Shown: in pieces, positions 12,901 to 24,533 of the stretch
Layout: each line of letters starts with the position of its first letter
How positions within the stretch are numbered: position 1 is the first letter of the stretch
Assembly (NCBI RefSeq): GCF_033568475.1
Contig: NC_133122.1
Span: 17,484,706-17,548,705 of the forward strand
DNA length: 64,000 bases
From: Henckelia pumila
Lineage: Eukaryota; Streptophyta; Magnoliopsida; Lamiales; Gesneriaceae
Reading direction: 5' to 3'
The notes under the pieces: generated by a model
What the model was told of the DNA's origin: nothing
The model's input: only the letters and a program-made list of their open reading frames with translations
Database searches by the model: none
Translations under genes and position numbers: made by a program

Positions 12901-13469
12901 TCAAACATTTGAACTACTATATTCATCCCACAAATGCTCAATTAAAGCATTCCGCAGTGCGTAGTGAGCATCTTTGTCTTTTATTTTTTTATATCGATTG
13001 AGAAATTCTTGAAACTTCATATTCTCATCGACAATCATTTCGACTTCTGGAGCAGGTGTTTCTCACGCATCTTGAATGGATGCACTGAGATCGCGTTCAT
13101 CTTCGATAATCATGTTGTGCATTATGATACATGATGTATTTATGTCATGTAAATGACGTTTCTTCCAACCACGTGCTGGTGACACCACGATAGCAAATCG
13201 TGATTGAAGGACTCCAAATGCACGTTCAACGTCTTTTCTGCAGGATTCTTGCTTCATTGCGAAATATTTCTTTTTTGGTCCGCGTGGATCATGAATGCTT
13301 TGCACAATAGTTGACCATTTTGGATAAATACCATCAGCTAAGTAATATCCCATATCATATTCTTTTCCTCCAATAGTAGGAGCAATACCTTCTACAAGTT
13401 TGGAGAATAAACCAGACGACTCCAACACATTTATATCATTATTTGTTCCGGGCATTCCAAAATATGCAT
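12901..13469 (-). pseudogene. PIF/Harbinger transposase, C-terminal part
   Basis: The frame reads FGMPGTNNDINVL (second catalytic Asp context), then YYLADGIYPKW, then VERAFGVLQSRF, which carries the catalytic Glu typical of HARBI1-like DDE nucleases. It ends with a helical tail and stop at 12901-12903. A TGA at 13063-13065 interrupts the tail, explained by CGA to TGA. The 5' side stops exactly at the Copia-1 target duplication (13465-13469). The rest of the gene is at 22921-23700, on the far side of Copia-1. I infer DNA cleavage and strand transfer as the ancestral role; this copy is inactive. Confidence 0.9.
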
Positions 13470-15335
13470 TGAAAGAGTGGGTGCCCAGTGAGCCAACTTG
13501 TGGCTAAGGGCTTTGATGACTCTTTGTATAAACAATCTTTTGTTTAATATAATTTACACTTTTATTAATGGAAATGACTTTATCTTTCTTCATATTGTTA
13601 TATTGTGATATACTATTGTTGTTTTGATAAAGACCCTGAATATACTATAGTGTATGTAAGATGTGGTAGAACATGAAGATGTCTATCATGAAACACATCT
13701 TATAGTCACTGTATATTCTAAACTGTTCCTAGTCGATTGAGCCGTCCGATAATAAGGATAAGGATCGCTCGAGTTTGAGACTAGCATTTGCGATGCGGAG
13801 TACCACGTTTCATTGGTAAGGAACATAGAGATGTTCGAAGCATGCAAATGGATATTCATATGATGAATGATCGAACTACTACCCTATCCGGACTTTCCAA
13901 GTGGTTATCACTTATCGAGTGGATATAGTCCGCGGTTTTGGTTGTACACCATTAGTCCTTACTACTTGAGACATCATTGAGACTCTATATGCTAGTACTG
14001 TGCTTTGACTCGTTTACCGACTCTATTGGGGTCATCAGGTGTCGGGATTGGGTACAGTTACAACACATGTAGGAGTCGATGCTTTGTTGTCAAGGATTCA
14101 CCACATACTTGCGAGTGTGGATATCCTATGCGATCTGAGGAGATATTAGTGTGACGAATCTCTGGCCAGAGTACATGATGTGATTTAAGAAATGGTTTCT
14201 TAGTAGCACATGCGATGTCACTATTTGATCTTCAAGATGCATTGAATAGTTATCGAATCTCGAGCGACTCTCGATATACCAATGGTTGTTGATTCGATCG
14301 GGATATATGGATGAAGGGACCGTACTGTACGCTAACCAAAATCTACTGGTTCTTGTAGGCACTATCAGTGATACCTAGGGAATCATGGGGCGATGTTGCT
14401 AGGCTCTCATACCATGATTCGATGGGCAAGTCGGAAATTGTTGTTCCGAGTCACAAGGAGTTGTGAGCCCACGGCTAGCTGTATCCCTGAACCATTGAGG
14501 GTCACACAGTGTAATGGATTTTTAATCCCCGTTGAGATAGTTAAATTTAAAGAGTTAAATTTAATGAACGAAGAAGTTGGACTTCTTATTTGAGAGTAGA
14601 GGAGTAAGATTTCCTAAAATGACATAGGGATGGCCATTTTTGGAAATCACTGAATTCGGATTCAGAAAAATTTATCTTGACTTTAAAAGGTGCAGAAATG
14701 ATTTCTGTGCACATTGGTAAAATCGGTTTATCAATCGGAGTCACGATGAATTTTATATTAATTTCTGAACATGCAGGCTTTGCTTGTCGGGCCTGAACTT
14801 ATGACTAATGGGCCCTAAGCTGTTAGTGGCCTACATTATAAATAAGTTATTGCAGTACAAAAATTACACACAATAGGTCACAATTTTCGAAAACCTAAGT
14901 AATTTTCTAACGTGTGTGGCCGCCCCCCCCCCCCCCCCCCTTCCCTCTCTCGGTCAGAAAAATCCAGCCTGTGATTTTGAATTACAGTCTGGTTTAACGA
15001 ATCAAATTCGTTAATCTCTTCGTAGAAAACTTCTGATAGATTTTCTAGTGCAATCTATCAGAGGGATTAAATCTCTATTCGTGGACCTGATTGAAGAACT
15101 GTTCGTCCATCGGTTCCAGGGAGATACAACAAGAGCAGAGAAATCTGTTGGTGTCCAAAATCTCGATTCGAGATTAAAGGTAAAAATTTTATAATAGTTA
15201 TTTAAATTTTTACACACACAATTTAATCGTAAAGATTTGATACCCAATATGGAATCATTCCATATAATAAATATTTTTAACTTCCGCTGCACCGGGTATC
15301 AATCTTGTTTGATCTGAAAGCCGCGCACTCCAACA
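13470..15335 (+). repeat. Copia-1 5' LTR
   Basis: 1866 bp, starting TGAAAGAGTGGG and ending CACTCCAACA. A TATAAATA box is at 14837-14844 and an 18-base C run at 14923-14940. The primer site begins two bases after its end. Confidence 0.96.
14837..14844 (+). promoter_or_regulatory. Copia-1 LTR TATA box
   Basis: TATAAATA in the 5' LTR, conserved at 22420-22427 in the 3' LTR. Its position about 500 bp before the LTR end fits a U3/R boundary just downstream. Confidence 0.75.
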
Positions 15336-15336
15336 G

Positions 15337-15348
15337 TGGTATCAGAGC
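15337..15348 (+). other. Copia-1 primer-binding site (tRNA-iMet)
   Basis: TGGTATCAGAGC one base after the LTR terminal CA. It is complementary to initiator tRNA-Met. Confidence 0.96.
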
Positions 15349-15461
15349 CAGGTTGCTCAGATCAAGCGATTAAATTAATCGATTGTACAAAAATTTTTTA
15401 GGCCTCGGTTTTTGAAACAAAATAAATATTTTAAAATAAAAATATTTTTTTCGGGCAAAAA

Positions 15462-15599
15462 CCCGGGCAGCGATTGGATCGCTGCCCGGGAGGGGCAGCG
15501 ATGGTCGCTGCCCCGGGCAGCGCACGGCGCTGCCCTGCGCAGCGCTGGGCGCTGCACAGGGCGGCGCACGGCGCTGCCCGGCCCGGGAACGTCCCGGGC
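15462..15599 (+). repeat. Chain of five GC-rich hairpins in the Copia-1 leader
   Basis: Consecutive perfect inverted repeats: 12-bp stem 15462-15473 with 15479-15490; 10-bp stem 15492-15501 with 15505-15514; 9-bp stem 15515-15523 with 15527-15535; 7-bp stem 15539-15545 with 15549-15555; 8-bp stem 15581-15588 with 15592-15599. Loops are 3 to 5 bases. The first four stems share the core GGCAGCG or GCAGCGC. Confidence 0.93.
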
Positions 15600-16652
15600 G
15601 GCCCGCGGGAAAAATTATTTTTAATTTTTTAAATTAAATTTTAATATGTTAAAATTCTATTTTTGGTCCGATCGAAAATTGTTTTGATTGGTCCACGAGG
15701 CGTCGGATCGAATTGTTCGAGTCCGAAAATTTTAAAATTGATTTTTGGATAAATTTGAATTTTTGGAAAATTTTAATATTTTATCCTTTAATTGAATTTT
15801 GAAATTAATTAATTTTTGGTACAATTGATGATAAGATATATGGATATATTGAGTAAAATATGATTTTATGTATAAAATTGGATTTTATAGATAAAATATG
15901 ATTTTATTTGATAAAAAGATAAAATATGATTTTATATGTAAAATAAGATTTTATGTATGAGATATGATTTTATCTTTTTAAATTTAAATTGTCATTGCAT
16001 GTTATCCAATAAATTAATTTTGAATTAAATGTTATTGGATAAGGATGATCGATTGCCATGACCAATTTTGTAGGTGTATGTTAGGAATTTACATTTGTTT
16101 TATTGTTGTTGGTTTTATTAATGGGCCTGGTTTATGGCCCAATATGAATGTCATATGTAATAAAAGTGGGCTTGGTTTATGGCCCGTTCCCACCCCTTAA
16201 AAATGTATCCCCTACTTGTCATTGTTATTTATTGTAAATACATTAGATTTAGTGGGAGATCAAGATTTGAAGATGGAGGTGGGCCCAGCAGACAATAAAG
16301 ACAGAAGAAATGTAAATTGGAAGCAAATGTAATAGGATTGCATTTCATACTGCATATTACCTAGGATTGGACTAAGACTCGTGATTGGCAACCACGGGTC
16401 GATTAGAAATGGAATCGATCATCCTATATAATATGTGATATTATAGTTGTATGCATGTTTTAGACAAAATTGTGTGAATCCGACAAGCATACAAAATTTT
16501 AAAAATGATGAGACAAATTTTTATAATTAAAAATCCCTCATTTTAAATATGATTTAAAATTGATATCAAGATAAATAAAGGAAATTTAAATTTGTTTAAA
16601 TGTTCCTACCTTCCATCAACGATCAATGTATGAGATGCTACCCGCGAATATG

Positions 16653-16940
16653 GTCCGGCTCACATTATTGGGGGGGCCCGTTCGTCGGAAAGCTGTACAT
16701 TGGATCGACACATGTTGTAAGTTGGGTGGAACTCCCATGGGATCGGCTCATATTATTGGGGGATCCACATGGCGACCGTCCATCACAACTTAATATTGAT
16801 GGGTCATCTTGACATGTCACAATAATCGGCGTCATATTATTGGGCCCTTATTGGACATGAGGTAAAAACATGGAGGTTGCTTTGGAAGCAATTGGGCTCT
16901 ACCTTTTGAAAATTATGGTTGGCTGATATTATTCGGGACC
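16653..16940 (+). repeat. GGCTCATATTATTGGG-type repeats in the Copia-1 leader
   Basis: Four imperfect copies near 16656, 16744, 16828 and 16920, each ending in TTATTGGG or a close variant. They are spaced roughly 85 to 95 bp apart, suggesting an old tandem duplication. Confidence 0.7.
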
Positions 16941-17126
16941 ATAAGTTTGTCAATTGGACTCCATGTTCTCACTAAGGAAAACAGTTTCCCGTTTTCACTA
17001 GAGGGTAGTGAAATCGTTAAAATAGTGGGAGTGAGATTCATAAAATAAATTTCGCCTATTTTATGTCTTAGTAAATTGCTTAAACAATCACTGATATTTG
17101 TCTGTTTCTTTTCAGTATTTCATACA

Positions 17127-20100
17127 ATGAATTCGCGTAATCCACTTTTCTCGATCCTCGAACAAAATAAGTTGACTGGCGCAAACTATACGGAATGGTT
17201 CCGTAAGTTGAAGATTGTCTTGACTTCGGAGAAGATGCTCTACGTGTTAGAGAAATCTCCTCCGAAAGAAGCACCAGCTGACGTAAGTCCGGAGGAGTTA
17301 GCCAAACTTGATACATGGTGGGACCATGATATCAAGACCAAATTCTATATGCAAGCCTCGATGTCTGATGAACTCCAGAGGCGATTTGAGGACACCGTGA
17401 ATGCTGCTGACATTCACGTTCAACTCAAGGAACTTTTTGGGGCTCAATCGAGGGCTGAAAGGTTCGCTACTGTAAAGGAGCTAATGACATGTCGCATGCG
17501 TGAAGGGACTTCGGTCCGTGATCATGGGGTACGAGTGATTTGGCTCATACAGAAGTTGGTAACCCTTGATTTGGTGTTGGAGCATGAACTCAACGTGGAC
17601 TTACTACTTCTGTCTCTTCCTTCTTCGTTTGACGGATTTGTGGTAAATTTCAATATGAACAAGATAGAGGCCTCCCTTGAAGAGATGGTCAATATGCTTG
17701 TGACATATGAATCCACATTAAAGAAGGATAAACCGGCTTTCTTGGTGGGATCCTCTTCTTCTGCTAAGAAGGGGCCAAGTACAAAGGGTAAGAAACGTTC
17801 TGCCCCACCCAAGAAAGTCGAACCCGAGAAGAAGTACAAGACAAAGGCTTCAAACATGGAAAAATCCAAGGATGTTTGCCATTACTGCAAGAAGCCCGGT
17901 CATTGGAAGCGTAACTGCAAGGAATATCTAGAGCAGTTGCGAACTGCAAAGGGTATGTTCTATATTGAAATAAATGTTTCACTTAATACTACTTCTTGGG
18001 TATTGGATACCGGATGTGGATCTCACATTTGCAATGATTTGCAGGTGATGACAAGAAGTCGCAGGCTTAGGATGGGTGAGACCCAGCTGAGGCTCGGAAA
18101 TGGTTCCAGAGTTGAAGCAAAAGCCGTGGGAGATGTTTATTTAATTTTGCAGAATGGTTTTAAGTTACTTTTAAGAGATGTTTTATTTGTTCCGGATTTG
18201 ATTAAAAACATTATTTCTGTTTCTATGCTTGATAGAGATGGTTATTCTTGCAATTTTGTGAATGGGATTTGCAATATTTACAAGAATGAATGTTTAATTG
18301 GAAATGGACAACTTGAAAACGATCTATACAACTTAAAACTAAAAGACGTTCCAATAAATTATGTTGATAAACCGGCAACAACAAACAAAAGGAAAATCGA
18401 TAGCCAAAACCTGGCAAACCTTTGGCACGCTAGGCTAGGTCATATTTCCTCAAGGAGGATGAACAAGCTAGTGGGAGAGGGCATGTTTGATATGTCTGAT
18501 ATTAACTCTCTACCTACTTGTGAATCCTGCCTAAAAGGAAAAATGACTAAATCTCCTTTTAAGGGGAAACCTGAACGTAGTCAAAATCTGTTGGATTTGA
18601 TCCATACAGATGTTTGTGGTCCATTTAGAGTTGGGACTCAATATGGCCACACCTACTTCATTACCTTTACTGATGATTATTCAAGGTATGGGTATTTATA
18701 TTTAATGAAATATAAGTCTGAAGCATTTGAAAAGTTCAAAGAATTCAAGGCTGAAGTAGAAAACAAGCTAGGTAAAAGTATTAAAGCACTTTGATCGGAT
18801 CGAGGTGGAGAATACTTGAGTACCGAGTTTTTGGACTATCTGAAAGAGAATGGGATTCTCTCTCAGTGGACTCCTCCTATGACACCACAGCTGAATGGTG
18901 TATCGGAGCGTCGTAATCGAACTTTGTTGGACATGGTTCGATCCATGATGAGCTTCACTGAGCTTCCACCTTCGTTTTGGGGCTATGCGCTTGAAACGGC
19001 GGTATTGTTGTTGAACAACGTCCACACTAAAGCAGTGGACAAAACACCATACGAGTTATGGAATGGCAAAGCTCCTAAGTATTCGTACTTGAGGATTTGG
19101 GGATGTCCTGCTTACGTGAAGCGGACAGTGGGAGATAAGTTGGATAGTCGATCCAGCTTATGTTATTTTGTAGGGTATCCGAAGAATTCAATCGGATATT
19201 ATTTCTATTATCCTGCTGAAACAAAGGTATTTGTTTCAAGGAATGCCACCTTCTTGGAGAAGGAGTTCTTATTGAATAAGAAAGGCGAGATGATGGAACT
19301 CGAAGAAATTCGAGAAGAACCCGAAATACAAAATAACGATCCTACACCTCAGGAACCATTGCTGGACACGCCTATACCTAGAAGATCCGAGAGGACTTCT
19401 AGACCTCCTATTCGATATGGTCTTCTTCTTGAAGGGGATCAAGGTGAACCCGATGTTGGATGTGATCCAAGAAACTTCAAGGAAGCAATTTCTGATGCGG
19501 ATTCAAATTTATGGCTTGAAGCTATGCAGTCGGAAATAGATTCGATGCATACAAACCAAGTTTGGTCTTTAGTAGATCCTCCCGATGGAATTGTTCCAAT
19601 AGGGTGTAAATGGATCTACAAGAGAAAGCTTGGGCCTGATGGTAAGGTATTGACCTACAAGGCGCGATTGGTGGCGAAAGGTTATACTCAAAGACAAGGA
19701 GTTGACTATGATGAAACCTTTTCACCAGTTGCAATGTTCAAGTCCATAAGAATCCTTATTGCCATAGTTGCATGGTATGACTATGAGATATGGCAAATGG
19801 ATGTGAAGACTGCTTTTCTTAATGGAGACATTAAGGAAGAAATCTATATGAAGCAGCCTGAGGGGTTCACATCCATGGGAAGCGAGCATAAGGTATGCAA
19901 GCTTCAGAGATCAATTTATGGTCTAAAACAAGCATCAAGAAGTTGGAACCAAAAATTTGATGAAACAATAAAAGATTTTGGTTTCATCAAGAATCCGGAG
20001 GAACCATGCGTGTACAAGAAAGTAGTTAAGGATGCTGTGACATTCTTAGTACTTTATGTTGATGACATCCTACTCATTGGGAATGATGTAGGGATGTTGC

Positions 20101-21041
20101 AGTCAACAAAGATATGGTTATCAGGTAGATTCTCGATGAAGGATTTGGGTGAGGCATCCTATATTCTTGGGATACAGATCTATAGAGATAGATCTAAGAG
20201 AATGATAGGACTCACTCAATCAACCTACATCGACACCATATTGAAACGGTTTTCAATGGATGGGTCCAAGAGAGGACATCTACCCATGTGTCATGGAGTT
20301 TCTCTATCCAAGTCTATGTGTCCCAAGACTGATGAAGAGATAGAGAAAATGACACATGTACCATATGCGTCAGCCATAGGTAGTATCATGTATGGGATGA
20401 TATCTACCAGACCGGATGTAGCATTTGCTCTGAGTGTCACGAGCAGATATCAAGCTAATCCCGGTCAAATGAATTGGAAAGCCGTGAAGGACATTCTTAA
20501 GTACTTACGAAGGACTAAGAATATGTTCATGGTATATGGAGGAAGAGAACTAAAATTGGAAGGCTATACCGACTCTAGCTTCCAAAGTGACGTGGATGAC
20601 TCGAAGTCAACCTCTGGATTTGTGTTCATGCTCAATGGCGGTGCTGTCTCTTGGAAGAGTTCCAAGCAGGACACCACAGCGGATTCCACCACTGAGGCTG
20701 AATACATTGCAGCATCAGCTGCTGCTAAAGAGGCCGTTTGGATGAGGAATTTCGTCCAAGAGTTGGGCGTCATTCCTGAAGTTGTTGGTCCAGTCCCGGT
20801 GTACTGTGACAACACGGGTGCCGTTGCTCAGGCAAAGGAACCAAGGTCTCATCAAAGATCCAAACACGTACTGAGGAAATACCACATCATCCGGGAGATT
20901 ATGGAAAGAGGAGACATCACTGTCGAAAGAGTGGCCTCTGCAGACAATATCGCTGATCCACTTACTAAGCCCTTGCCAGGACCATTATTTGACAAACATC
21001 GCGAAGCAATGGGTCTACGTAGTATGACTAGTTGGCTATAG
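17127..21041 (+). pseudogene. Copia-1 gag-pol polyprotein, one in-frame stop
   Basis: I choose the ATG at 17127 (MNSRNPLFSILEQNKLTG); the frame opens 51 bases earlier at 17076 with a hydrophobic stretch unlike gag. In order: gag with a CCHC knuckle (CHYCKKPGHWKRNC, about nt 17877-17918), protease (WVLDTGCGSHIC, about 17998), integrase finger (HARLGH...CESC, from about 18427), integrase core (TDVCGPF...FTDDYSRYGY), reverse transcriptase with YVDD near 20058, and RNase H with DSSFQSDVDDSKSTSG and STTEAEY. It ends at 21039-21041. A TGA at 18792-18794 falls where copia integrases normally have Arg before SDRGGEY; the frame is unchanged on both sides, so a single CGA to TGA change explains it. Without readthrough, RT and RNase H would not be made. 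Confidence 0.94.
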
Positions 21042-21055
21042 GGCAAGTGGGAGAT
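21041..21055 (+). other. Copia-1 polypurine tract
   Basis: GGGCAAGTGGGAGAT runs directly into the 3' LTR start TGAAA and overlaps the final base of the pol stop codon. It is a standard copia arrangement. Confidence 0.9.
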
Positions 21056-22914
21056 TGAAAAAGTGGGTTCCCAGTGAGCCAACTTGTGACTAAGGGCTTT
21101 GATGACTCTTTGTATAAACAATCTTTTGTTTAATATAATTTACACTTTTATTAATGGCAATGACTTTATCTTTCTTCATATTGTTATATTGTGATATACT
21201 ATTGTTGTTTTGATAAAGACCCTGAATATACTATAGTGTATGTAAGATGTGGTAGAACATGAAGATGTCTATCATGAAACACATCTTATAGTCACTGTAT
21301 ATTCTAAACTGTTCCTAGTCGATTGAGCCGTCCGATAATAAGGATAAGGATCGCTCGAGTTTGAGACTAGCATTTGCGATGCGGAGTACCACGTTTCATT
21401 GGTAAGGAACATAGAGATGTTCGAAGCATGCAAATGGATATTCATATGATGAATGATCGAACTACCCTATCCGGACTTTCCAAGTGGTTATCACTTATCG
21501 AGTGGATATAGTCCGCGGTTTTGGTTGTACACCATTAGTCCTTACTACTTGAGACATCATTGAGACTCTATATGCTAGTACTGTGCTTTGACTCGTTTAC
21601 CGACTCTATTGGAGTCATCAGGTGTCGGGATTGGGTACAGTTACAACACATGTAGGAGTCGATGCTTTGTTGTCAAGGATTCACCACATACTTGCGAGTG
21701 TGGATATCCTATGCGATCTGAGGAGATATTAGTGTGACGAATCTCTGGCCAGAGTACATGATGTGATTTAAGAAATGGTTTCTTAGTAGCACATGCGATG
21801 TCACTATTTGATCTTCAAGATGCATTGCATAGTTATCGAATCTCGAGCGACTCTCGATATACCAATGGTTGTTGATTCGATCGGGATATATGGATGAAGG
21901 GACCGTACTGTACGCTAACCAAAATCTACTGGTTCTTGTAGGCACTATCAGTGATACCTAGGGAATCATGGGGCGATGTTGCTAGGCGCTCATACCATGA
22001 TTCGATGGGCAAGTCGGAAATTGTTGTTCCGAGTCACAAGGAGTTGTGAGCCCACGGCTAGCTGTATCCCTGAACCATTGAGGGTCACACAGTGTAATGG
22101 ATTTTTAATCCCCGTTGAGATAGTTAAATTTAAAGAGTTAAATTTAATGAACGAAGAAGTTGGACTTCTTATTTGAGAGTAGAGGAGTAAGATTTCCTAA
22201 AATGACATAGGGATGGCCATTTTTGGAAATCACTGAATTCGGATTCAGAAAAATTTATCTTGACTTTAAAAGGTGCAGAAATGGTTTCTGTGCACATTGG
22301 TAAAATCGGTTTATCAATCGGAGTCACGATGAATTTTATATTAATTTCTGAACATGCAGGCTTTGCTTGTCGGTCCTGAACTTATGACTAATGGGCCCTA
22401 AGCTGTTAGTGGCCTACATTATAAATAAGTTATTGCAGTACAGAAATTACACACAATAGGTCACAATTTTCGAAAACCTAAGTAATTTTCTAACGTGTGT
22501 GGCCGCCCCCCCCCCCCCCTTCCCTCTCTCGGTCAGAAAAATCCAGCCTGTGATTTTGAATTACAGTCTGGTTTAACGAATCAAATTCGTTAATCTCTTC
22601 GTAGAAAACTTCTGATAGATTTTCTAGTGCAATCTATCAGAGGGATTAAATCTCTATTCGTGGACCTGATTGAAGAACTGTTCGTCCATCGGTTCCAGGG
22701 AGATACAACAAGAGCAGAGAAATCTGTTGGTGTCCAAAATCTGGATTCGAGATTAAAGGTAAAAATTTTATAATAGTTATTTAAATTTTTACACACATAA
22801 TTTAATCGTAAAGATTTGATACCCAATATGGAATCGTTCCATATAATAAATATTTTTAACTTCCGCTGCACCGGGTATCAATCTTGTTTGATCTGAAAGC
22901 CGCGCACTCCAACA
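21056..22914 (+). repeat. Copia-1 3' LTR
   Basis: 1859 bp, nearly identical to 13470-15335, with a 14-base C run at 22506-22519 and a TATA box at 22420-22427. It is followed directly by the target duplication TGCAT. Confidence 0.96.
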
Positions 22915-22920
22915 TGCATG

Positions 22921-23700
22921 TCATATCCAAAGATCGTAATCAGCTACTGCTTCTAAAATGATTGCCGGAGAACCACTACGACCTGCATATTGGCCTGCCC
23001 AAGCCGTTGGGCAATTTTTCCACTTCCAGTGCATACAGTCGAGACTTCCCAACATCCCTGGGAATCCTCGTTGTTCACCTATGTAGAGTAGTCTGGCAAC
23101 ATCATCAGGAGTAGGTGATCTCAAATATCGTTCTGCAAAAACTTCCACTATAGCACGACAAAACCGTTGCATACACACAATTGCAGTATATTCTCCAATT
23201 TTGATATATTCATCAGTAGAATCCGCGGGTAAAGCATATGCTAGCATGCGCAAAGCGGCTGTTGTTTTTTTCAGAGTTGATAGACCGAGCCGCCCCACAC
23301 CATCAGTTTGTTGAATGAAATAAGAATCATGATTCTTTACCTCATTTATGATACGAATAAACAAGTTTCGAGACATTCGAAATCGTCTTCGAAACATTGT
23401 TTCATTATATCTTGGAATTTCAGCAAAGTAATCGTTGAATAAATTACGATCGGCGACTTCTCGATCACGATGGATGACTACATGACCTGGAATCGAACCT
23501 TTGTGTGTGGCTTCTTGATCATTTTGAATGATGTACGCAGCAACCAACTCTTGCTCTTGAGTTATCACATCTAAGACTGCTTTTTTTTTATTTGTAAAAC
23601 TCTCAACAGCATTCAACCACTCATTTTGTGTTTCATCTTCTTTGTCCGACAACGAAGATGAGCTAGTGGAAGATAATTGTAATTCGGATTGAGAATTCAT
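22921..23700 (-). pseudogene. PIF/Harbinger transposase, N-terminal part
   Basis: A 259-residue frame starting at 23698-23700 (MNSQSELQLSSTSSSSLSDK). It has an acidic Ser-rich start, a segment with FRMSRNLFIRI typical of the helix-turn-helix region of plant HARBI1-like transposases, and LGSLDCMHWKWKNCP with the first catalytic Asp. It ends at a TGA (22921-22923) just before the Copia-1 target duplication, where the family normally continues WIWHA; a TGG to TGA change explains it. The remainder of the gene lies at 12901-13469. The stop lies outside Copia-1, so the gene carries this lesion as well as the insertion. Confidence 0.92.
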
Positions 23701-23759
23701 TTTCAGTATAATGAGAATGTGAAATGAGTGGTGTGAGAAAATAATATGATTACATCACA

Positions 23760-23766
23760 TTATATA
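23760..23766 (-). promoter_or_regulatory. TATA box of the PIF transposase
   Basis: TATATAA on the minus strand, about 60 bp upstream of the transposase ATG. It borders the tandem-repeat array on one side; ORF1 has its own TATA on the other. Confidence 0.6.
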
Positions 23767-23774
23767 ATAGTTGT

Positions 23775-24473
23775 GAAGAATGTAACCGTTGGAGAGATCT
23801 AAATCACAACCGTTGGATTGATTCTACACGGATCAAGATCCTAACCGTTGAATGTGTGTTTTGAAGATTGTAACCGTTGGAGAGATCTAAATCACAACCG
23901 TTGGATTGATTCTACACGGATCAAGATCCTAATCGTTGAATGTGTGTTTTCAGATCTAAATCACAACCGTATGATTTATTCTACAAGGATCGAGATCCTA
24001 ACCGTTGAATGTGTGTTTTCAGATCTAAATCACAACCGTTGGATTGATTCTACACGGATCAAGATCCTAACCATTGAATGTGTGTTTTCATATCTAAATC
24101 ACAACCGTTGGATTGATTCTACACGGATCAAGATCCTAACCATTGAATGTGTGTTTTCAGATCTAAATCACAAGCGTTGGATTGATTCTACACGGATCAA
24201 GATCTTGGCCGTTGAATGTGTGTTTTCAGATCTAAATCACAACCGTTGGATTGATTCTACACGGATCAAGATCTTGACCGTTGAATGTGTGTTTTCAGAT
24301 CTAAATCACAACCGTTGGATTGATTCTACACGGATCAAGATCTTGACCGTGGAATGTGTGTTTTCAGATCTAAATCACAACCGTTGGATTGATTCTACAC
24401 GGATCAAGATCTTGACCGTTGAATGTGTGTTTTCAGATCTAAATCACAGTCGTTGGATGGATTCGATTTCAGT
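23775..24473. repeat. 69-bp tandem repeats in the divergent PIF promoter
   Basis: One 88-bp unit (23775-23862), a 20-bp partial copy of its start (23863-23882), then eight 69-bp units starting at 23883, 23952, 24021, 24090, 24159, 24228, 24297 and 24366, and a partial unit from 24435. Each carries an AACCGTTGG-type and usually a second CCGTTGAATG site. On the minus strand these read TCCAACGGTT and TTCAACGGTTA, close to the plant mitosis-specific activator (MSA) consensus YCYAACGGYYA bound by three-repeat MYB proteins. Because 69 is a multiple of three, the array keeps a 209-residue frame open on the plus strand; I regard this as a by-product. Confidence 0.95.
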
Positions 24474-24479
24474 ATAAAT
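24473..24479 (+). promoter_or_regulatory. TATA box of PIF ORF1
   Basis: TATAAAT 55 bp upstream of the ORF1 ATG, right after the last partial repeat unit. Confidence 0.65.
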
Positions 24480-24533
24480 TGGCTACATTACTCTCACACA
24501 AACTCAATCCTATCATCCTTTTCAAGCAACACA

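Larger units (their letters stand above)
15349..17126 (+). other. Copia-1 long untranslated leader
   Basis: About 1.8 kb between the primer site and the gag start without a credible coding frame. It contains a run of GC-rich perfect hairpins (15462-15599), an AT-rich block of GATTTTAT/ATAAAATA repeats (15852-15976), and four imperfect copies of a GGCTCATATTATTGGG-type motif (16653-16940). The region may hold packaging, dimerisation or translation-control signals; that is inference. Confidence 0.8.
13465..22919 (+). mobile_element. Copia-1: complete Ty1/copia LTR retrotransposon with target duplications
   Basis: Body 13470-22914 (9445 bp) flanked by TGCAT at 13465-13469 and 22915-22919. LTRs are 13470-15335 and 21056-22914. 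A tRNA-iMet primer site follows the first LTR and a polypurine tract precedes the second. The protein order gag, protease, integrase, reverse transcriptase, RNase H defines copia. The 5' leader is unusually long (about 1.8 kb) and structured. LTRs differ by about 13 substitutions by eye plus two small length changes (poly-C 18 versus 14, and a 3-bp ACT indel), so the insertion is recent. It sits inside the PIF/Harbinger transposase gene, so it is younger than that element. Confidence 0.97.

Noticed and set aside
15375..15624. GC-rich open frames on both strands in the Copia-1 leader
   Set aside because: They translate the hairpin chain (Ala/Arg/Gly/Pro-rich) and overlap antiparallel. There is no domain and no context for a gene.
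23848..24477. 209-residue open frame made of a 23-residue repeat
   Set aside because: It is produced by the 69-bp tandem repeat, whose length is a multiple of three. It lies in the PIF promoter and resembles no protein.
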